DNA of 64,000 nt from Acanthochromis polyacanthus (GCF_021347895.1 NC_067117.1:37653567-37717566); one strand, 5' to 3'; counted from the first letter of the stretch, positions 42,000 through 61,537 are shown. Program-made: numbers and translations. The notes: generated by a model not told the origin, from the letters alone.

Positions 42000-43685
42000 A
42001 AGTGCTTCATCAAAAGGTAGTGGTATCATAAAAAAAAAAGATGACCACCCCATTCATCGGGGCCACAAACTGTAAAAACATAATAATTGGATTTTCAACT
42101 TTTTGATGGCCTGTGAACTGCTTATCTGTGATGTGCCCTTCTGAAAAAGATCCAAATATGGGCTTAATATTGTAAAATTGCATCCAAATCACTATGTTTT
42201 GCAAGTCTTATTTGCAGAAATGTCAAAAATATACCATTTGCACAACTTTCCAAACCAAAAAAAATCTTCTGTCTTAGGCACAACTAATAAGCCAGTAAAT
42301 ACTTTGCTGAGACCAACAGTCACATTTAAGAAATTAAGGGACTTAATCCTGCTTAACTGCAGGCTGTTTAAACAGAGCAGATAAGAGATAACAATAGACA
42401 CAAATAAAAAATGTTTTTTAAAAAAGTAAAATATCTAGTGTGTACAGTCACATTTTTTCCAGTATTAATACCTGTGGACACTTTGAAAAATGTTTTACAA
42501 TGGCAGTCAAAGACATTCTATTTGTGTCCTTTCTTTTTTTTTTAAATGATTCATGGAATTGTAACTCGTACACAGAAGAAATGCAGGACCTTATATTGCA
42601 GTCAAAATGAGCCTACAGTGAAAAAAATGTGACAGGAAATATGTGTTCATAAATGATCAACAACTGCCTTTACATAAAGCTGGTATGAAGTGACAATAAC
42701 TCATTAAATACAAGTATTTTGCAGTTTTAACAATTATCATTAGGGTAAAGTTATTTCAGTGTTTAACATCAGAGAGCTTTGGATTCCTGTTAGTATTATT
42801 ATCAAAAATATCAGCAAACCTTTCAAGGTCAGATTCTTGCGGAAAACAACAGAAACAGGTCTAGTGTTGGGTTTCAGTGCAAAAGGGTCAAATTCAGGAT
42901 AACTTCTCCATTCTTGCAGGACTCTGGTGTCTGCTACAAAGCCATGGTTTCATCCGGCTGTTTATGTCACGTGAATACACCTCACTTCTGTTATTTAGTG
43001 GAACTGAACTGAAGGAGAGGAGGCGGGCTTGTTTGTGCACATGCATGTTGTGATGAAATATGATCCGACTGCTGGCCGTGTGCCCTTGGGCTCCTGGTAT
43101 CCTGTGATTAGCTGGGTAAGCAGTATCATGCTGCCAACCCTGGTTAGTATAAATCATAAATTATGAGTCATAACTTAAGTTGGTTGAGTTAGGACCTTTT
43201 GAAAGTATGAACAAAATTTTTGTCTAAGCTCATTAATGGGGAGAGTGGATGTGTTATTTTTTTATTTAACGTGAAACTTTTACACCATCATCCCTACAAC
43301 CCTCACATATTTATGTTTTTCTTCCTGAGTAAAGCACAAAGCAGTGGAATATAGTAAGAAATCCTTGTGTGTTTGGTGGTGGAAAATAAAACTCTTTCCC
43401 ATTCTCTTTCATACAGCCATTCGCTTACTTTTGTGGTTGTGAGTGTGTGTATACAATCATCATATTTGTGTTTGCTCTGGGTTGAGTTGCTATATTAGAT
43501 TGAGGTTGTGTGGGGAAGAACTGTGTGTCAGAGGTGAACAAAAACGAACTGACTCACCACTGTGACGGCACTTGGAAACAATGAACTAATCCACCCTTCA
43601 TCTACTTTTTCAGTCATATATAACAACAGTTAATAGATAAATGCTTATAAACTTCTAATAATGATAGCACTAATTGTCTTTACAG
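42000..43685. other. End of osgin1 intron 1
   Basis: AT-rich, no supported gene. The acceptor tctttacag lies at 43677-43685. Confidence 0.55.
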
Positions 43686-43690
43686 TTGAA

Positions 43691-50973
<7,283 letters not shown>

Positions 50974-51583
50974 CTGTTTTACTGGGTAAGGTCGAGTGGA
51001 CGGAAGCAAACTGACCTGTTCTGATTGATCAAAAGCCTTGCAGGATGTCATAAATGCGCTGCAGAGGTATAATTCAGTTAACATCTGACTGGCCTTTGGA
51101 TCATCAAATTGCAACAGTCGAAACTTACATGTTTACCACCTTGAAATCCTTCCCAGACTGTAGCTACTGTATGTAAATATATGAGAATATTAAACTTCAG
51201 ATTTTAATGCAGATTTATTTTTACATGAACTCATAGCAATAAATTTTTAATAAGCATGTCTTTACCTCCTTAGACCTGCGTACATATAAAATTTCTCCAA
51301 CTATTTGGAATTGGTAGGACATGATTTGTACTAATTTGGCTGTTCATAGCTTGGCAACTACGTATGCCAAGCTATAAACATTATAAAGCATAAACAACCA
51401 TATAATTTAATGATGTTTTGTATTTTATCCAGTTTTATCTGAGCTGTAGAATTTTTTTTTTTTAACAGAAAATGCCACATTTTTGTCTTGATTATTATAT
51501 CGTGCTTTTGACACCAGAAGATGGCACTAATAAGTTTGCAGTGCAGTGTCTTCTGGGGGTTAAATGCAGAGAGAGAAGTTTAA
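50974..51583 (+). other. osgin1: osgin1 3' untranslated region
   Basis: The first poly(A) signal after the stop is AATAAA at 51238-51243. Sequence beyond about 51265 may be downstream of the gene. No other feature until the TTAA element. Confidence 0.55.
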
Positions 51584-52998
51584 AGCTGCTGTCCGGAGTT
51601 TCTGTTTGTTTTCAATTTATGTATCATTTTTTAACAAAGCTTAAATGTGTTAGTCTAGTTCGATACTATAACATAAAGTTAGTATAACGCGATATGAAAA
51701 TTTATTCCTGAGCTCCGCCTTCCTCTCATAGACCCCCATGTTATTCCAAAAAGCGCCGGTTGCTGCCGACCAATCAAGTTCGAGCTTCAGCTTTGTCATG
51801 CTGTCAATCAACGGTTACACGCACAGCAAGCAAGCCCATGCAGAGGTGGGCGAGCTACGCACTACGCAACCGCGCGCACATTTGTTTTGCTTGTGGAGGA
51901 GAGAGCATCAGGGCTCAGCAACTTCCAGAAAAGTTACCAATCCCACGGCTTGTCAGGCCAAGAGACTGCAGGACGTTTTTTGGCTCGGGGTGCTCGCGTT
52001 GCTCCCCGACCACGGCCTCCATAGCCCGGCTGACGCCTTCGTTTAGATGCCGTGGTCGGGGTGCTCGCCTCGCTCCCCGACCACGGTCTCCATAGCCCGC
52101 CTGACGGCTTCGTTTAGATGCCCGACCTCTGGAGGAAGATGTTGGGGCGTCTGGGACATACTCTTCGTCAGAGGAGTCATGCAATTCTGAACTCTAGATA
52201 GAAATAAATAAACAATGTAACACATATACACGCGTAAATGCACTAAGTTTGATAAACAACGTCATCGAGAGGGATACACGAGTGTAATCACATATTGAAA
52301 CTTTACTCGTTAGTCTTAGCAGAGTCATGTTATTTTGGTATTAGGACAAGTTAGACTCAATACAGCATTCTAACGTAATTCCTTTATTATTTACTGTGAC
52401 AGGTTCGCTGTCCGTGGGTCCACTTAATACACACACGCCCTGGTTGTCGAGGGAATATTGTTTATTACTGTACTACTTAAAGTTCTCCGCAGCCCGGTAC
52501 GCAGCCTCCGCTGCCTCTCCGCTGCCTCTCCGCTGCTCCTCAGTCCATGCAGCCTCTGCTGTCTCTCCGCTGCTCCTCAGTCCATGCAGCCTCTGCTGTC
52601 TCTCCGCTGCTCCTCAGTCCATGCAGCCTCTGCTGTCTCTCCGCTGCTCCTCCTGTCTTCTCTGTCCGCCCGACCTTTTATCCTCCGCTCCGGCTGCTAC
52701 TGTGGAGATAATCAGGTCAGCCAATTATCATCACCTGTGTCAATTACCTTGACGCTGCCTCCACGCACCCCTCCACACCTCTCTCTCCTGCAGCTGAGCT
52801 CTCCCACGCCCATCGCCACATTTACTAAATGTAGAAGAGGGGAAAACAGCAAAACAGGCGAGATGCTGCAGCACTCCAGGCACTTCTCTCATGTACTGCG
52901 CGCGTGCACAAATAAAGGGGCGAAATCAGAGGGAGGGAGGGAGGGTGGGACCACCAGTGTTTTGGGAGACGCTGCGATTCAAACTCCGGACAGCAGCT
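51584..52998. mobile_element. TTAA-flanked transposon, copy 2, split by a solo LTR
   Basis: Ends agctgctgtccggagttt (perfect 18-bp inverted pair), flanked by TTAA at 51580-51583 and 52999-53002. The body matches 7697-8599 along its length. Differences: an extra tandem unit of about 80 bp near 51990-52110 (gctccccgaccacgg) and a 431-bp insertion at 52395-52825. Without these the two copies are nearly the same length. Confidence 0.88.
52395..52820 (-). mobile_element. Solo LTR with internal tandem units
   Basis: 426 bp, TG at 52395 and CA at 52819-52820, with 5-bp duplication tttac on each side (52390-52394; 52821-52825). Read on the minus strand it has ggataaaagg (TATA-like) and aataaacaatatt (poly(A) signal) near its end. 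A 42-bp unit (tcctcagtccatgcagcctc) repeats three to four times at 52537-52650. It is the product of LTR-LTR recombination of a gypsy-type element. Confidence 0.88.
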
Positions 52999-53002
52999 TT
53001 AA

Positions 53003-53759
53003 TGCAGAAATAAGACGGAGAAATTTAGGGATGTAAAGTGGGGAAAAAAATTATCCTGAGAGCAGCAGCTCAGTTTAGGTCCTCATCACCCAAAGAGCCT
53101 TAATCACAACACTGACTTTAAGGCTAAAGTATCATATTTCCAAAAAAATAAGCGGCACTGCAGCTTTTTAACTGCGAGAACTATGGCCATATTTCTGTAG
53201 TTTCTTGGGCCTTGTGTGTAATTTTGTAACACTACATTGTCCCAAACAGTTATTTCCTGTTTCTTTCTTTATATCATTTTCTGTGTATGTTTGTATATTA
53301 AGGGATTTCTGAATCTACTGTGCTTTATTTTTCTACATTAATGTTTTGTTTTTTAATCATGTAGCTGTACCTAGCTGGCACCTTTGTACATCTTTGATGA
53401 TTCTGAAAATATTTTATACATTACAACAGAGAAAAACATACATATTTTTCTAAATCTTCTCAGTGAAAATTTTTAATTTGCAGGTTTTGTAACATCAGCG
53501 TTTGACATTGTAAACAATAACACTGGTTTTAAAGGCTTGTTTGTAATTGTCTAGCAGTACTAATGAATGTCATTTACACATTAATGTACCACTTCTGCAA
53601 ATTGCAGTGACACTGAGCCACATGTGAATCTTAATGCTTAAAATACCCATTTTCTTTGATTTTTGAGTGTTTTGGTTCTCTCAGTGTACTCTTTTAAGAG
53701 GTATTTTCACCTCTGAGTTAAAGGCTCAGTGTGGAGGGCTCAGAGGGGCTTACCAACAG

Positions 53760-53800
<41 letters not shown>

Positions 53801-54366
53801 TCCTCACTATGTTTTCATTAGTGTTTAGCCACTTTAAAATAAGGTGTGTTTCTCTTTGGTGATTTCTATATTTTTAGGGGGTTTCAGCTGGTCAGTCTGA
53901 CTCAACAGATGTGGACTGGGAGTAGAAACCTGCCATTGGCAATGTATGTCTCACAGCTTTCTTTTCTTCTTCTGTTGATCTGTATGTTGACATTTTTAAA
54001 ACACTATTTGCTTCAGAAAAAAACAAAAATAACTTCTGAGCTGGATCAATTAATCTCAAATCATCAGGGGCTTTCTGCTTGACCAACTCTGATTTGCTTT
54101 AAGTTTTTTTTTTTTATCATAAAGGATGGATTTTAAAGCAATATCTGTGAAATTAGTGATATATTAAGTATTTTTCAAGATATTTAACAAAAACAAAATC
54201 CAGCCCTCACCTCAAAATCCCAGCTCTGAGTTAAAGCCCTCAGAATTGAGATGGTAACTTTCTGAAGTGTGTGCTCAACACTTGAACTGGTCAGATCTTC
54301 AGTCAAGACAATGCTGGGATGAGCAGTGTTTGGATCTGGATTCAGACCAGTATTCAACCAGGGAAA
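53003..54366. other. Intergenic sequence with (TA)n
   Basis: AT-rich; (ta)n at 53763-53797. Frames near 53846 have no recognisable domain. Confidence 0.55.
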
Positions 54367-54368
54367 TA

Positions 54369-55998
54369 CAGTGCCTTGTGAAAGTATTCGGCCCCCTTGA
54401 ACTTTTCAACCTTTCGCCACATTTCAGGCTTCAAACATAAAGATATAAAATTTTAATTTTTTGTCAAGAATCAACAACAATTGGGACACAATCGTGAAGT
54501 GGAATGAAATTTATTGGATATTTTATACTTTTTTAACAAATAAAAAACTGAAAAGTGGGGTGTGCAATATTATTCGGCCCCTTTACTTTCAGTGCAGCAA
54601 ACTCACTCCAGAAGTTCAGTGAGGATCTCTGAATGATCCAATGTTGTCCTAAATGACTGATGATGATAAATAGAATCCAGCTGTGTGTAATCAAGTCTCC
54701 GTATAAATGCACCTGCTCTGTGATAGTCTCAGGGTTCTGTTTAAAGTGCAGAGAGCATCATGAAGACCAAGGAACACACCAGGCAGGTCCGAGATACTGT
54801 TGTGGAGAAGTTTAAAGCCGGATTTGGATACAAAAAGATTTCCCAAGCTTTAAACATCTCAAGGAGCGCTGTGCAAGCAATCATATTGAAATGGAAGGAG
54901 TATCAGACCACTGCAAATCTACCAAGACCCGGCCGTCCCTCTAAACTTTCACCTGGAACAAGGAAAATACTGATCAGAGATGCAGCCAAGAGGCCCATGA
55001 TCACTCTGGATGAACTGCAGAGATCTACAGCTGAGATGGGAGAGTCTGTCCATAGGACAACAATCAGTCGTACACTGCACAAATCTGGCCTTTATGGAAG
55101 AGTGGCAAGAAGAAAGCCATTTCTCAAAGATATCCATAAAAAGTCTCGTTTAAAGTTTGCCACAAGCCACCTGGGAGACACACCAAACATGTGGAAGAAG
55201 GTGCTCTGGTCAGATGAAACCAAAATTGAACGTTTTGGCCACAATGCAAAACGATATGTTTGGCGTAAAAGCAACACAGCTCATCACCCTGAACACACCA
55301 TCCCCACTGTCAAACATGGTGGTGGCAGCCTCATGGTTTGGGCCTGTTTTTCTTCAGCAGGGACAGGGAAGATGGTTAAAATTGATGGGAAGATGAATGG
55401 AGCCAAATACAGGACCATTCTGGAAGAAAACCTGTTGGAGTCTGCAAAAGAGCTGAGACTGGGACAGAGATTTATCTTCCAACAGGACAATGATCCAAAA
55501 CATAAAGCCAAATCTACAATGGAATGGTTCACAAATAAACGCATCCAGGTGTTAGAATGGCCAAGTCAAAGTCCAGACCTGAATCCAATCGAGAATCTGT
55601 GGGCAGAGCTGAAGACTGCTGTTCACAAACGCTCTCCATCCAACCTCACTGAGCTCGAGCTGTTTTGCAAGGAAGAATGAGCAAGAGTTTCAGTCTCTCG
55701 ATGTGCAAAACTGATAGAGACATACCCCAAGTGACTTGCAGCTGTAATTGCAGCAAAAGGTGGCACTACAAAGTATTAACGTAAGGGGGCCGAATAATAT
55801 TGCACACCCCACTTTTCAGGTTTTTATTTGTTAAAAAAGTTTAAAATATCCAATAAATTTCGTTCCACTTCATGATTGTGTCCCAATTGTTGTTGATTCT
55901 TGACAAAAAATTAGAATTTTATATCCTTATGTTTGAAACCTGAAATGTGGCGAAAGGTTGAAAAGTTCAAGGGGGCCGAATACTTTCACAAGGCACTG
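54369..55998 (+). mobile_element. Tc1-family transposon, second copy (1630 bp)
   Basis: Same ends and same length as 20376-22005, flanked by TA (54367-54368; 55999-56000). Overall identity is high (roughly 97 percent by eye). Both inverted repeats are complete, so it could be mobilised by transposase from elsewhere. Confidence 0.96.
54760..55680 (+). pseudogene. Tc1 transposase truncated by a stop (306 of 339 codons)
   Basis: Same frame as the 339-residue protein, but TGG is TGA at codon 307 (55678-55680), and a second TGA replaces CGA near 55731. All three catalytic residues (D152, D243, E278) precede the stop. The final 33 residues, the last helices of the core, are lost, so activity is unlikely. 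Confidence 0.93.
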
Positions 55999-56000
55999 TA

Positions 56001-56783
56001 TGTAATAGGGTAAGGCCAAAAAATAGGCCTTTGACTACAAGTGAAGATGCAAAGGTCCCCTTTGGTGTGAAAGTACCTTAGGGTCATACAAATAAATTTA
56101 TCCCAAGACACAAGTGAGATCAGACTTTGTATTGGAAATAAACACATTTTTTCCAAAAATGTCCGCCAATGCGCCAAAAATACTCTAGAACAAATATCTT
56201 TGCTTCTGTTACAGGTGTAATGACAAATTTGGTGTCAAAGTGTACATTTTTGGGATCAGTGAATCCAATAAAATAGGTTTCAAGTTCAAAAGACCAACAG
56301 TTTTTCCCTTATCATGACAACTGGTGTACATATGCAAATTTCAACTAAAAAAATTGTGTTATCAGAGTGACTTCACTTATCTTTTCCTACAAAAATGCAT
56401 TTAAGCAGTGCACCTACTTCTGTGCTAGACAATAGATTGACTGGGATCATCATCATCCACAGATTTTCTACATCTCTGAAGTGTCCGTGGACAAAGTCAC
56501 CCAGCTGCCCAATGGGTCTTATGGTCGACATATTGGATTTTGAAAGACTTCATAAAAGTCTGACCATAAAAATCTGACTTAGTTTAAATTAACAGCTGGA
56601 GTTAAACAGTACCACTAGTGACCTTTCAGCATCTCACTCTGGCTCATGCTACTTAGGACATTTGTCCTTTGGCTTTGAGGTTCGTATGACTTTCTCATTG
56701 AATAGAAAAATGTTTTTAATGTTAGATAACTAATAATGAACTAGCTAGTAAATAGCTAGCTACAAAATAACTAGCTAACTACT
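56001..56783. other. Intergenic sequence, nothing recognised
   Basis: Around 780 bp without a supported feature; short ctagct duplications near 56742-56785. Confidence 0.55.
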
Positions 56784-57055
56784 AACTATCCATCCATCCA
56801 TTCTCTATACACCGCTTTATCCTCACTGGGGTCGCGGGGGGTGCTGGAGTCTATCTCAGCTGACTCGGGCGAAGGCAGGGGACACCCTGGACAGTTCGCC
56901 AGTCTGTCACTGGGCTACATATACAGACAAACAATCACACTCACATTCACACCTACGGACAATTTAGAATAACCAATTAACCTCAGCATGTTTTTGGACT
57001 GTGGGAGGAAGCCGGAGTACCCGGAGAAGCCGTGTACAGAGAAAGGATGGATGGA
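56784..57055 (-). repeat. 3' end of an RTE/Rex3-like LINE
   Basis: catccatccattctctatac at the left and the tttttggactgtgggaggaa block at 56990 mark a repeat very common in fish, commonly assigned to RTE-clade 3' ends with an (ATGG)n tail read on the minus strand. Non-coding. Family name is from memory. Confidence 0.55.
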
Positions 57056-57265
57056 TATTCATTGTTTGTCGGACAAATGTGTTTATATTACCCGCTGTGG
57101 TAATCACATCTGAAAGTGATTGATACCGGCGGATTCATGAGAATCTAAGCTTTCCATCGGCGTATAATGTTTATATATTTGCGTTTGCAGCCTTCGGACA
57201 TTCTTTAAATTCCTATGCAAATTAGTAAGTGTACCGCCGGCGGTACACTGAAGTTTAACGGGTTA
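57056..57265 (+). repeat. Dispersed repeat family, copy B
   Basis: tttatattacccgctgtggt, ggattcatgagaatctaagc and an end cactgaagtttaacgggtt that complements the block at 58278-58295. Shared with 58600-58700 and 61370-61490. Confidence 0.65.
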
Positions 57266-57850
57266 AAAATGCTCGAGTTTGCGCTGCAAACTCCCAGCGC
57301 AAACTATATACTCCCAGTCCCGCTTGACTTCTCGCTCAGCTTTTGCCTCCAGCATAAGCCCCGGCCACAAAAAACGTTACAATGTTTGTAAACAAATAAA
57401 GGGTCTATTGTCCCCATCAGACGCCATGGTCTCTCCGACGGGCAGCTTCACTCTTCAGCCCAATGACACGGTGAAGTATAACGCTGTGCGGACGCGTTCA
57501 TATGATTGGCTGAACAATACACCCACCCCCACGTGGGGTGAGTTTTTGTGATTGGCTGAAAGGAGGGAGACATCTGATTGGCTACAGAAACTTCCGTGTT
57601 GAAAAAAATGCATTTGTGGATCGAGCTGACGGCAGAGCAGTCTCAAAAAAGATTCACGCACAAAAGCAGTTTGTGAATGCAGAAATACATTTGTGAACTT
57701 TCTTAATTTATTTGTGGATTGCAGTTTACATTTGTGAACCCCAGTTCACATGTGTGAATTCTTCTGTGTGCATTTGTGGATTGCAGTTTACATTTGTGAA
57801 TTCTTCTGTGTGCATTTGTGAATTATGAGACTGTTCTAACTCCATAGTCA
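57266..57850. repeat. Spacer with catttgtgaa repeats
   Basis: 57266-57640 shows no supported gene. From 57660 to 57845 the phrases catttgtgaattcttctgtg and tttgtggattgcagtttaca recur several times. Confidence 0.55.
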
Positions 57851-57991
57851 TGTCGCCACTCTCATTATATAGGCACTCTAATGTGGACCAAGGGTTAACA
57901 CTCCCATGGACTAGAGTGCCTATATAATGAGAGTTATTTACAACGCAGAGAGTAATTCTAGGACTTTTTTGGCTTCATAAATACCTGAAAA

Positions 57992-58144
57992 ATGATGGGC
58001 TGTTGTGCCTTTGGGTGCACAAATCGATCGGAGAAGGGATTACACATGTTTAGATTTCCCAGGAGTAGTGAAAGAATGAAACTGTGGGAAAATAAAGTCC
58101 AGAGACAGGGATGGAAACCGACTTCATCAGGATTTTTGTGCCAG
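57992..58144 (+). CDS. THAP-domain exon
   Basis: The exon reads MMGCCAFGCTNRSEKG, then FRFPRSSERMKLWENKVQRQ, then GWKPTSSGFLCQ, and ends at donor ccag|gttagt. C4 and C9 with the A-F-G spacing, the FxFP motif and the tryptophan are the first half of a THAP zinc finger (C2CH); the C-x2-H half would be in a later exon, not found. THAP fingers bind DNA and are found in P-element transposases and host THAP proteins. Being right inside an inverted terminus, it is the start of the element's transposase. Confidence 0.7.
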
Positions 58145-58269
58145 GTTAGTCCCATGTATGTACTTTCATGTTACGATGTATGGGTGAATGACAGATAGAA
58201 AAGTTTGATGTGATTTTAGGCAGTTGTGGTTATTTTGACTTTGACCATTTTCATGCATGGAGATGCATG

Positions 58270-58930
58270 AAATACGGGGTAACCCGTTAAACTTCAGCGG
58301 CCCATCTGAGCTTCGACAACAGCCTCCCTGTTCATTCACATGATTTCCAATTCCACAAACAGCTGACAGTTTTCTGTTTCCTATTTTCTGTTTTCCGTCC
58401 AACCTGCAGTCACTTATCAGCCTCATATGACCCGAACAGGCTCCGTGTTGTTCACCTGTTTCTGGGCTGTTAGCCGCCGTTAGCATGAGGATGCTGTTAG
58501 CCATATGCTTACAGCTGCAGCACCGTACAGGCGGACGGGAAAACGTATTTTACTAAATTGACCGAAGCTCCAAGCTCGATGATAGAAACATTATACACCC
58601 ATGGAAAGCTTAGATTCTCATGAATCCGCCGGAATAAACCACTTTCAGATGTGATTACCACAGCGGGTAATATAAACACATTTGTCCAACAAACAGCAAA
58701 TAACGTAAACAGCACAACTCACCTTTGAAGGCTCAAAACTAGTCACAGATGAAAATATTCCACAAAACGGCCATAATCCAACCTTGGACATCCAGACAAA
58801 ACAAGCCAGTAAATTATTTTGTCCAAAACATGTCTTGAAATCAGTAAACAATCCACAGTTTTCGTGAATGTGCACCTCGCGCTGCGCGTCCCATATTGAG
58901 TGAATGAAAACAAAATGGCTTCAAATCCCC
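58270..58930 (-). repeat. Dispersed repeat family, copy C
   Basis: Opens acccgttaaacttcagcgg and includes, on the minus strand, a frame with HIHENCGLFTDFKTCFGQ and FVWMSKVGLWPF that ends in the donor aaag|gtgagt. The same peptide pattern and donor occur at 61119-61330, so the segment is an exon of a repeated element. Gene family unknown. Confidence 0.6.
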
Positions 58931-58971
58931 AGTTGTCGCCACTCTCATTATATAGGCATTCTACCGTGGAC

Positions 58972-59579
58972 AGAAACAGCTCCCCGTGTGGGAGCCCCCC
59001 GCCCCCCGCCGGTAAAACACTGGAGAATTAAAACACTAGAGCTGAAATAAATAGAATAAAATCAATAATATAAAAATAAGTTAAAATGAAGGTTAAAATA
59101 TGTAAAACCATAAAACCCTAAAAGTTAAAAAATCGAGTAATAATAATAATAATAATAAAAAGCATAAGAACAGGGGTTAAGAATTATCAAAACAAGTTGA
59201 AGGCCTGGTTAAAAAGATGAGTCTTGAGCCTCTTTTTAAAAATATCAACAGTCTCTACAGAAGAAGAAGAAATTTTTGTGTCAACATGAAGTTCACGTTA
59301 ATGCAGCCTTCATGACGCTTAAAATGCTGGTCCTGAGCTGAAATGCACAGTTTGGTCAAATATGCTGTCCATGCAATTCCTTCAAACCAAGTCAACTGAA
59401 ACATCATTTGCTTTCATATTTATCACGTCTCAAGTCAATTTGAAGAAGAAATTTGTTTGAAACATAAAATGTACAATCGTGCAGCCTTCATGATTTCTAT
59501 ACGCTTCAAATGCTGTTCCTGAGCTGAAATGCACAAGACTGATAATCTGTTAATTCGGTGTGGTCTGAACCGTTGGAGA
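58972..59579. other. AT-rich spacer
   Basis: (aat)n at about 59139-59158; two similar pieces near 59285-59345 and 59460-59530 (atgcagccttcatga, cttaaaatgctggtcctgag) form a loose duplication. No ORF. Confidence 0.55.
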
Positions 59580-60215
59580 TAAACGTGGACACCGGGAGGC
59601 CTGTTGTTGGTTCTGTTTGTTCAGCAGATATTTCCACCATGTATTTGTCTGCCTTTTACTTCTCAAGTTTCTGCTGGTCTTGTTTCACCATCTGGGTGGG
59701 AGAGGTTAGCAGAGATCGACAGGCAAGTCCAACAGCTCCTGGAACAGGACGTCATTGAGGAGAGCTCCAGTCCATTGTCCTCCCCAGTTGTTTTGGTACT
59801 CAAGAAGGATGGTACCTACCGATTCTGCATTGATTACAGAAAGCTAAATGCAGCCACTATCAAAGACTCATACCCTCTGCCACGTCCAGCAGATGCACTC
59901 GACAGCCTGTCAGGCTCCTGTTGGTTCAGCACCATGGACTTATCAAGTGGATATTGGCAGGTTGAGCTCGAGCCGCAGGACAGAGAGAAGACAGCGTTCA
60001 ACACTGGGAGCGGTCTCTATCAGTTCAAAGTTATGCCAATTGGACTGACAAATGCTCCCCCAACATTCCAGAGACTAATGGACTTAGTCTTTCACGGCTT
60101 ACATTGGAAGGACTGCCTAATCTATTTAGATGATGTGTTATTCTTTAGCCGAACCTTCAGCGACCACCTCAAGACCCTTGGTGAAGTTTTTGACCGGTTC
60201 AGATCAGCTGGTCGG

Positions 60216-61533
60216 TTTGGGCAATTTCCGCCCGAAATTTCTACTGAGATTTACAGAAAGTAAATTGAATGCTGTTCTTGAACTGTTTGGAGTACATGCA
60301 TGGTTGGGGTCTCATTTGAAAGCTGACAACCTGAATTTTCACCCAGTGCAGTCAGAATTACTCTAGGTGCTACTGGCACAGAGTATTTCATGTTGGCACA
60401 CACTGAATTAGGATGAATTTTTTTCTCGCCTACATTTTTTCCCTAATAAAACACCTGAAAATCAGTGTGGCAGCACTGTAAGAGCTTGAAAACACAATAT
60501 TGCAAAAGCCTGGGGTCTTACATAGTTCAGGTCAAAATTTCAGAGCAATACTACAAGAAATGAGTGTTTCACACATGTATTTGTACTGATATGCTCCGCC
60601 CCTGTCAATGTTGGATACACTCTTTATACACTGTGCACACTCTCTACAGAATGGTATAAATTCATTTTCACTTCATTTTCACTTCATTTTCATTCCAAAA
60701 ACTCATAAAGAACTCAAAAAATCACTTCAGATAGGCTTCAGTGTCGATCACACACACAGATTGAGAGGAATACAGAGAAACAGCAGGTGGAGCCCGGAGC
60801 TCACGAATGAAATATCATATAAAGCCGCTGGCAGAGGCGGGATTTATATTCAAGCCATTCAGCAAGCTCATTGGCTACCAGGCCTGTCAATCTAACGGTT
60901 CCTCCGGCGTGATTTGCTGAGAAACAAGTCAATCAAGTGATGTAATCGATATCTGTCAGACTCGGCCATGGTTGGCTAAATCGCCGAAGTAGGCGGAAAC
61001 GAGTCACCTGATTGGTTGAAGTTCGGTTTGAAACGGAGGAGAAGTCTCCAGTATCCATTTTGAATCGCGAACAAAGGGAATTTGACCGTGTATGATAAAG
61101 TTATAATAGAAAGATGCAGTGAATATGAAACGCACAGCGCCACCACGCGCCGCGTGCACGCGCACGGAGCCGATCGTTTTCTGGATTTTTTTACCTATTT
61201 CGAGACATGTTTTGGCCAAAGTATTATACTGGATTGTTTCCTCTGGATGGCTAAGCTTGGGTTCTGGCCGGTTTTTGTGGATTATCTTCTTTTATGACCA
61301 GAAACGAGCGTCCAAACTGCGTCGACAGGTGAGCTGTGCACGTTTACATGACTTGTTGTTTGTTGGATAAATGTGTTTATATTACCCGCTGTGGTAATCA
61401 CATCTGAAAGTGGTTTATACCGGTGGATTCATGAGAATCTCAGCTTTCTATGTGTGTATAGTGTTTGTATAATCGTGTTTGCAGTGTCCTTCTATTTTAA
61501 AAAAAGCGTATACCGATAAAAAAACGGCCCAGG
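60216..61533 (+). repeat. Dispersed repeat family, copy D, inserted in gypsy RT
   Basis: 60236-60600 complements 19060-19250. 61100-61330 holds a frame with DFFTYFETCFGQ and FLWMAKLGFWPVF, matching the minus-strand peptide at 58645-58875, and ends at donor acag|gtgagc. 61370-61490 repeats the tttatattacccgctgtggt block. This is the longest copy in the window, but its termini are not defined. Confidence 0.6.
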
Positions 61534-61537
61534 TTAA

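Larger units (their letters stand above)
57912..58963 (+). mobile_element. THAP-carrying DNA transposon remnant
   Basis: Inverted ends tagagtgcctatataatga on the left and its complement on the right (58937-58963, one mismatch). The flanking octamers are ccatggac (57904-57911) and ccgtggac (58964-58971), seven of eight matching. Eight-base duplications with an N-terminal THAP exon fit P-element-like or hAT-like transposons. A further right-type end (actctcattatataggcact) sits just outside at 57858-57880, the edge of a neighbouring copy. The interior after the THAP exon is replaced by dispersed repeat sequence. Confidence 0.65.

Noticed and set aside
52396..53036. Ser/Leu/Cys-rich repeat ORFs at 52396-53036
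   Set aside because: They arise from the 42-bp tandem units of the solo LTR, read on its non-coding strand.
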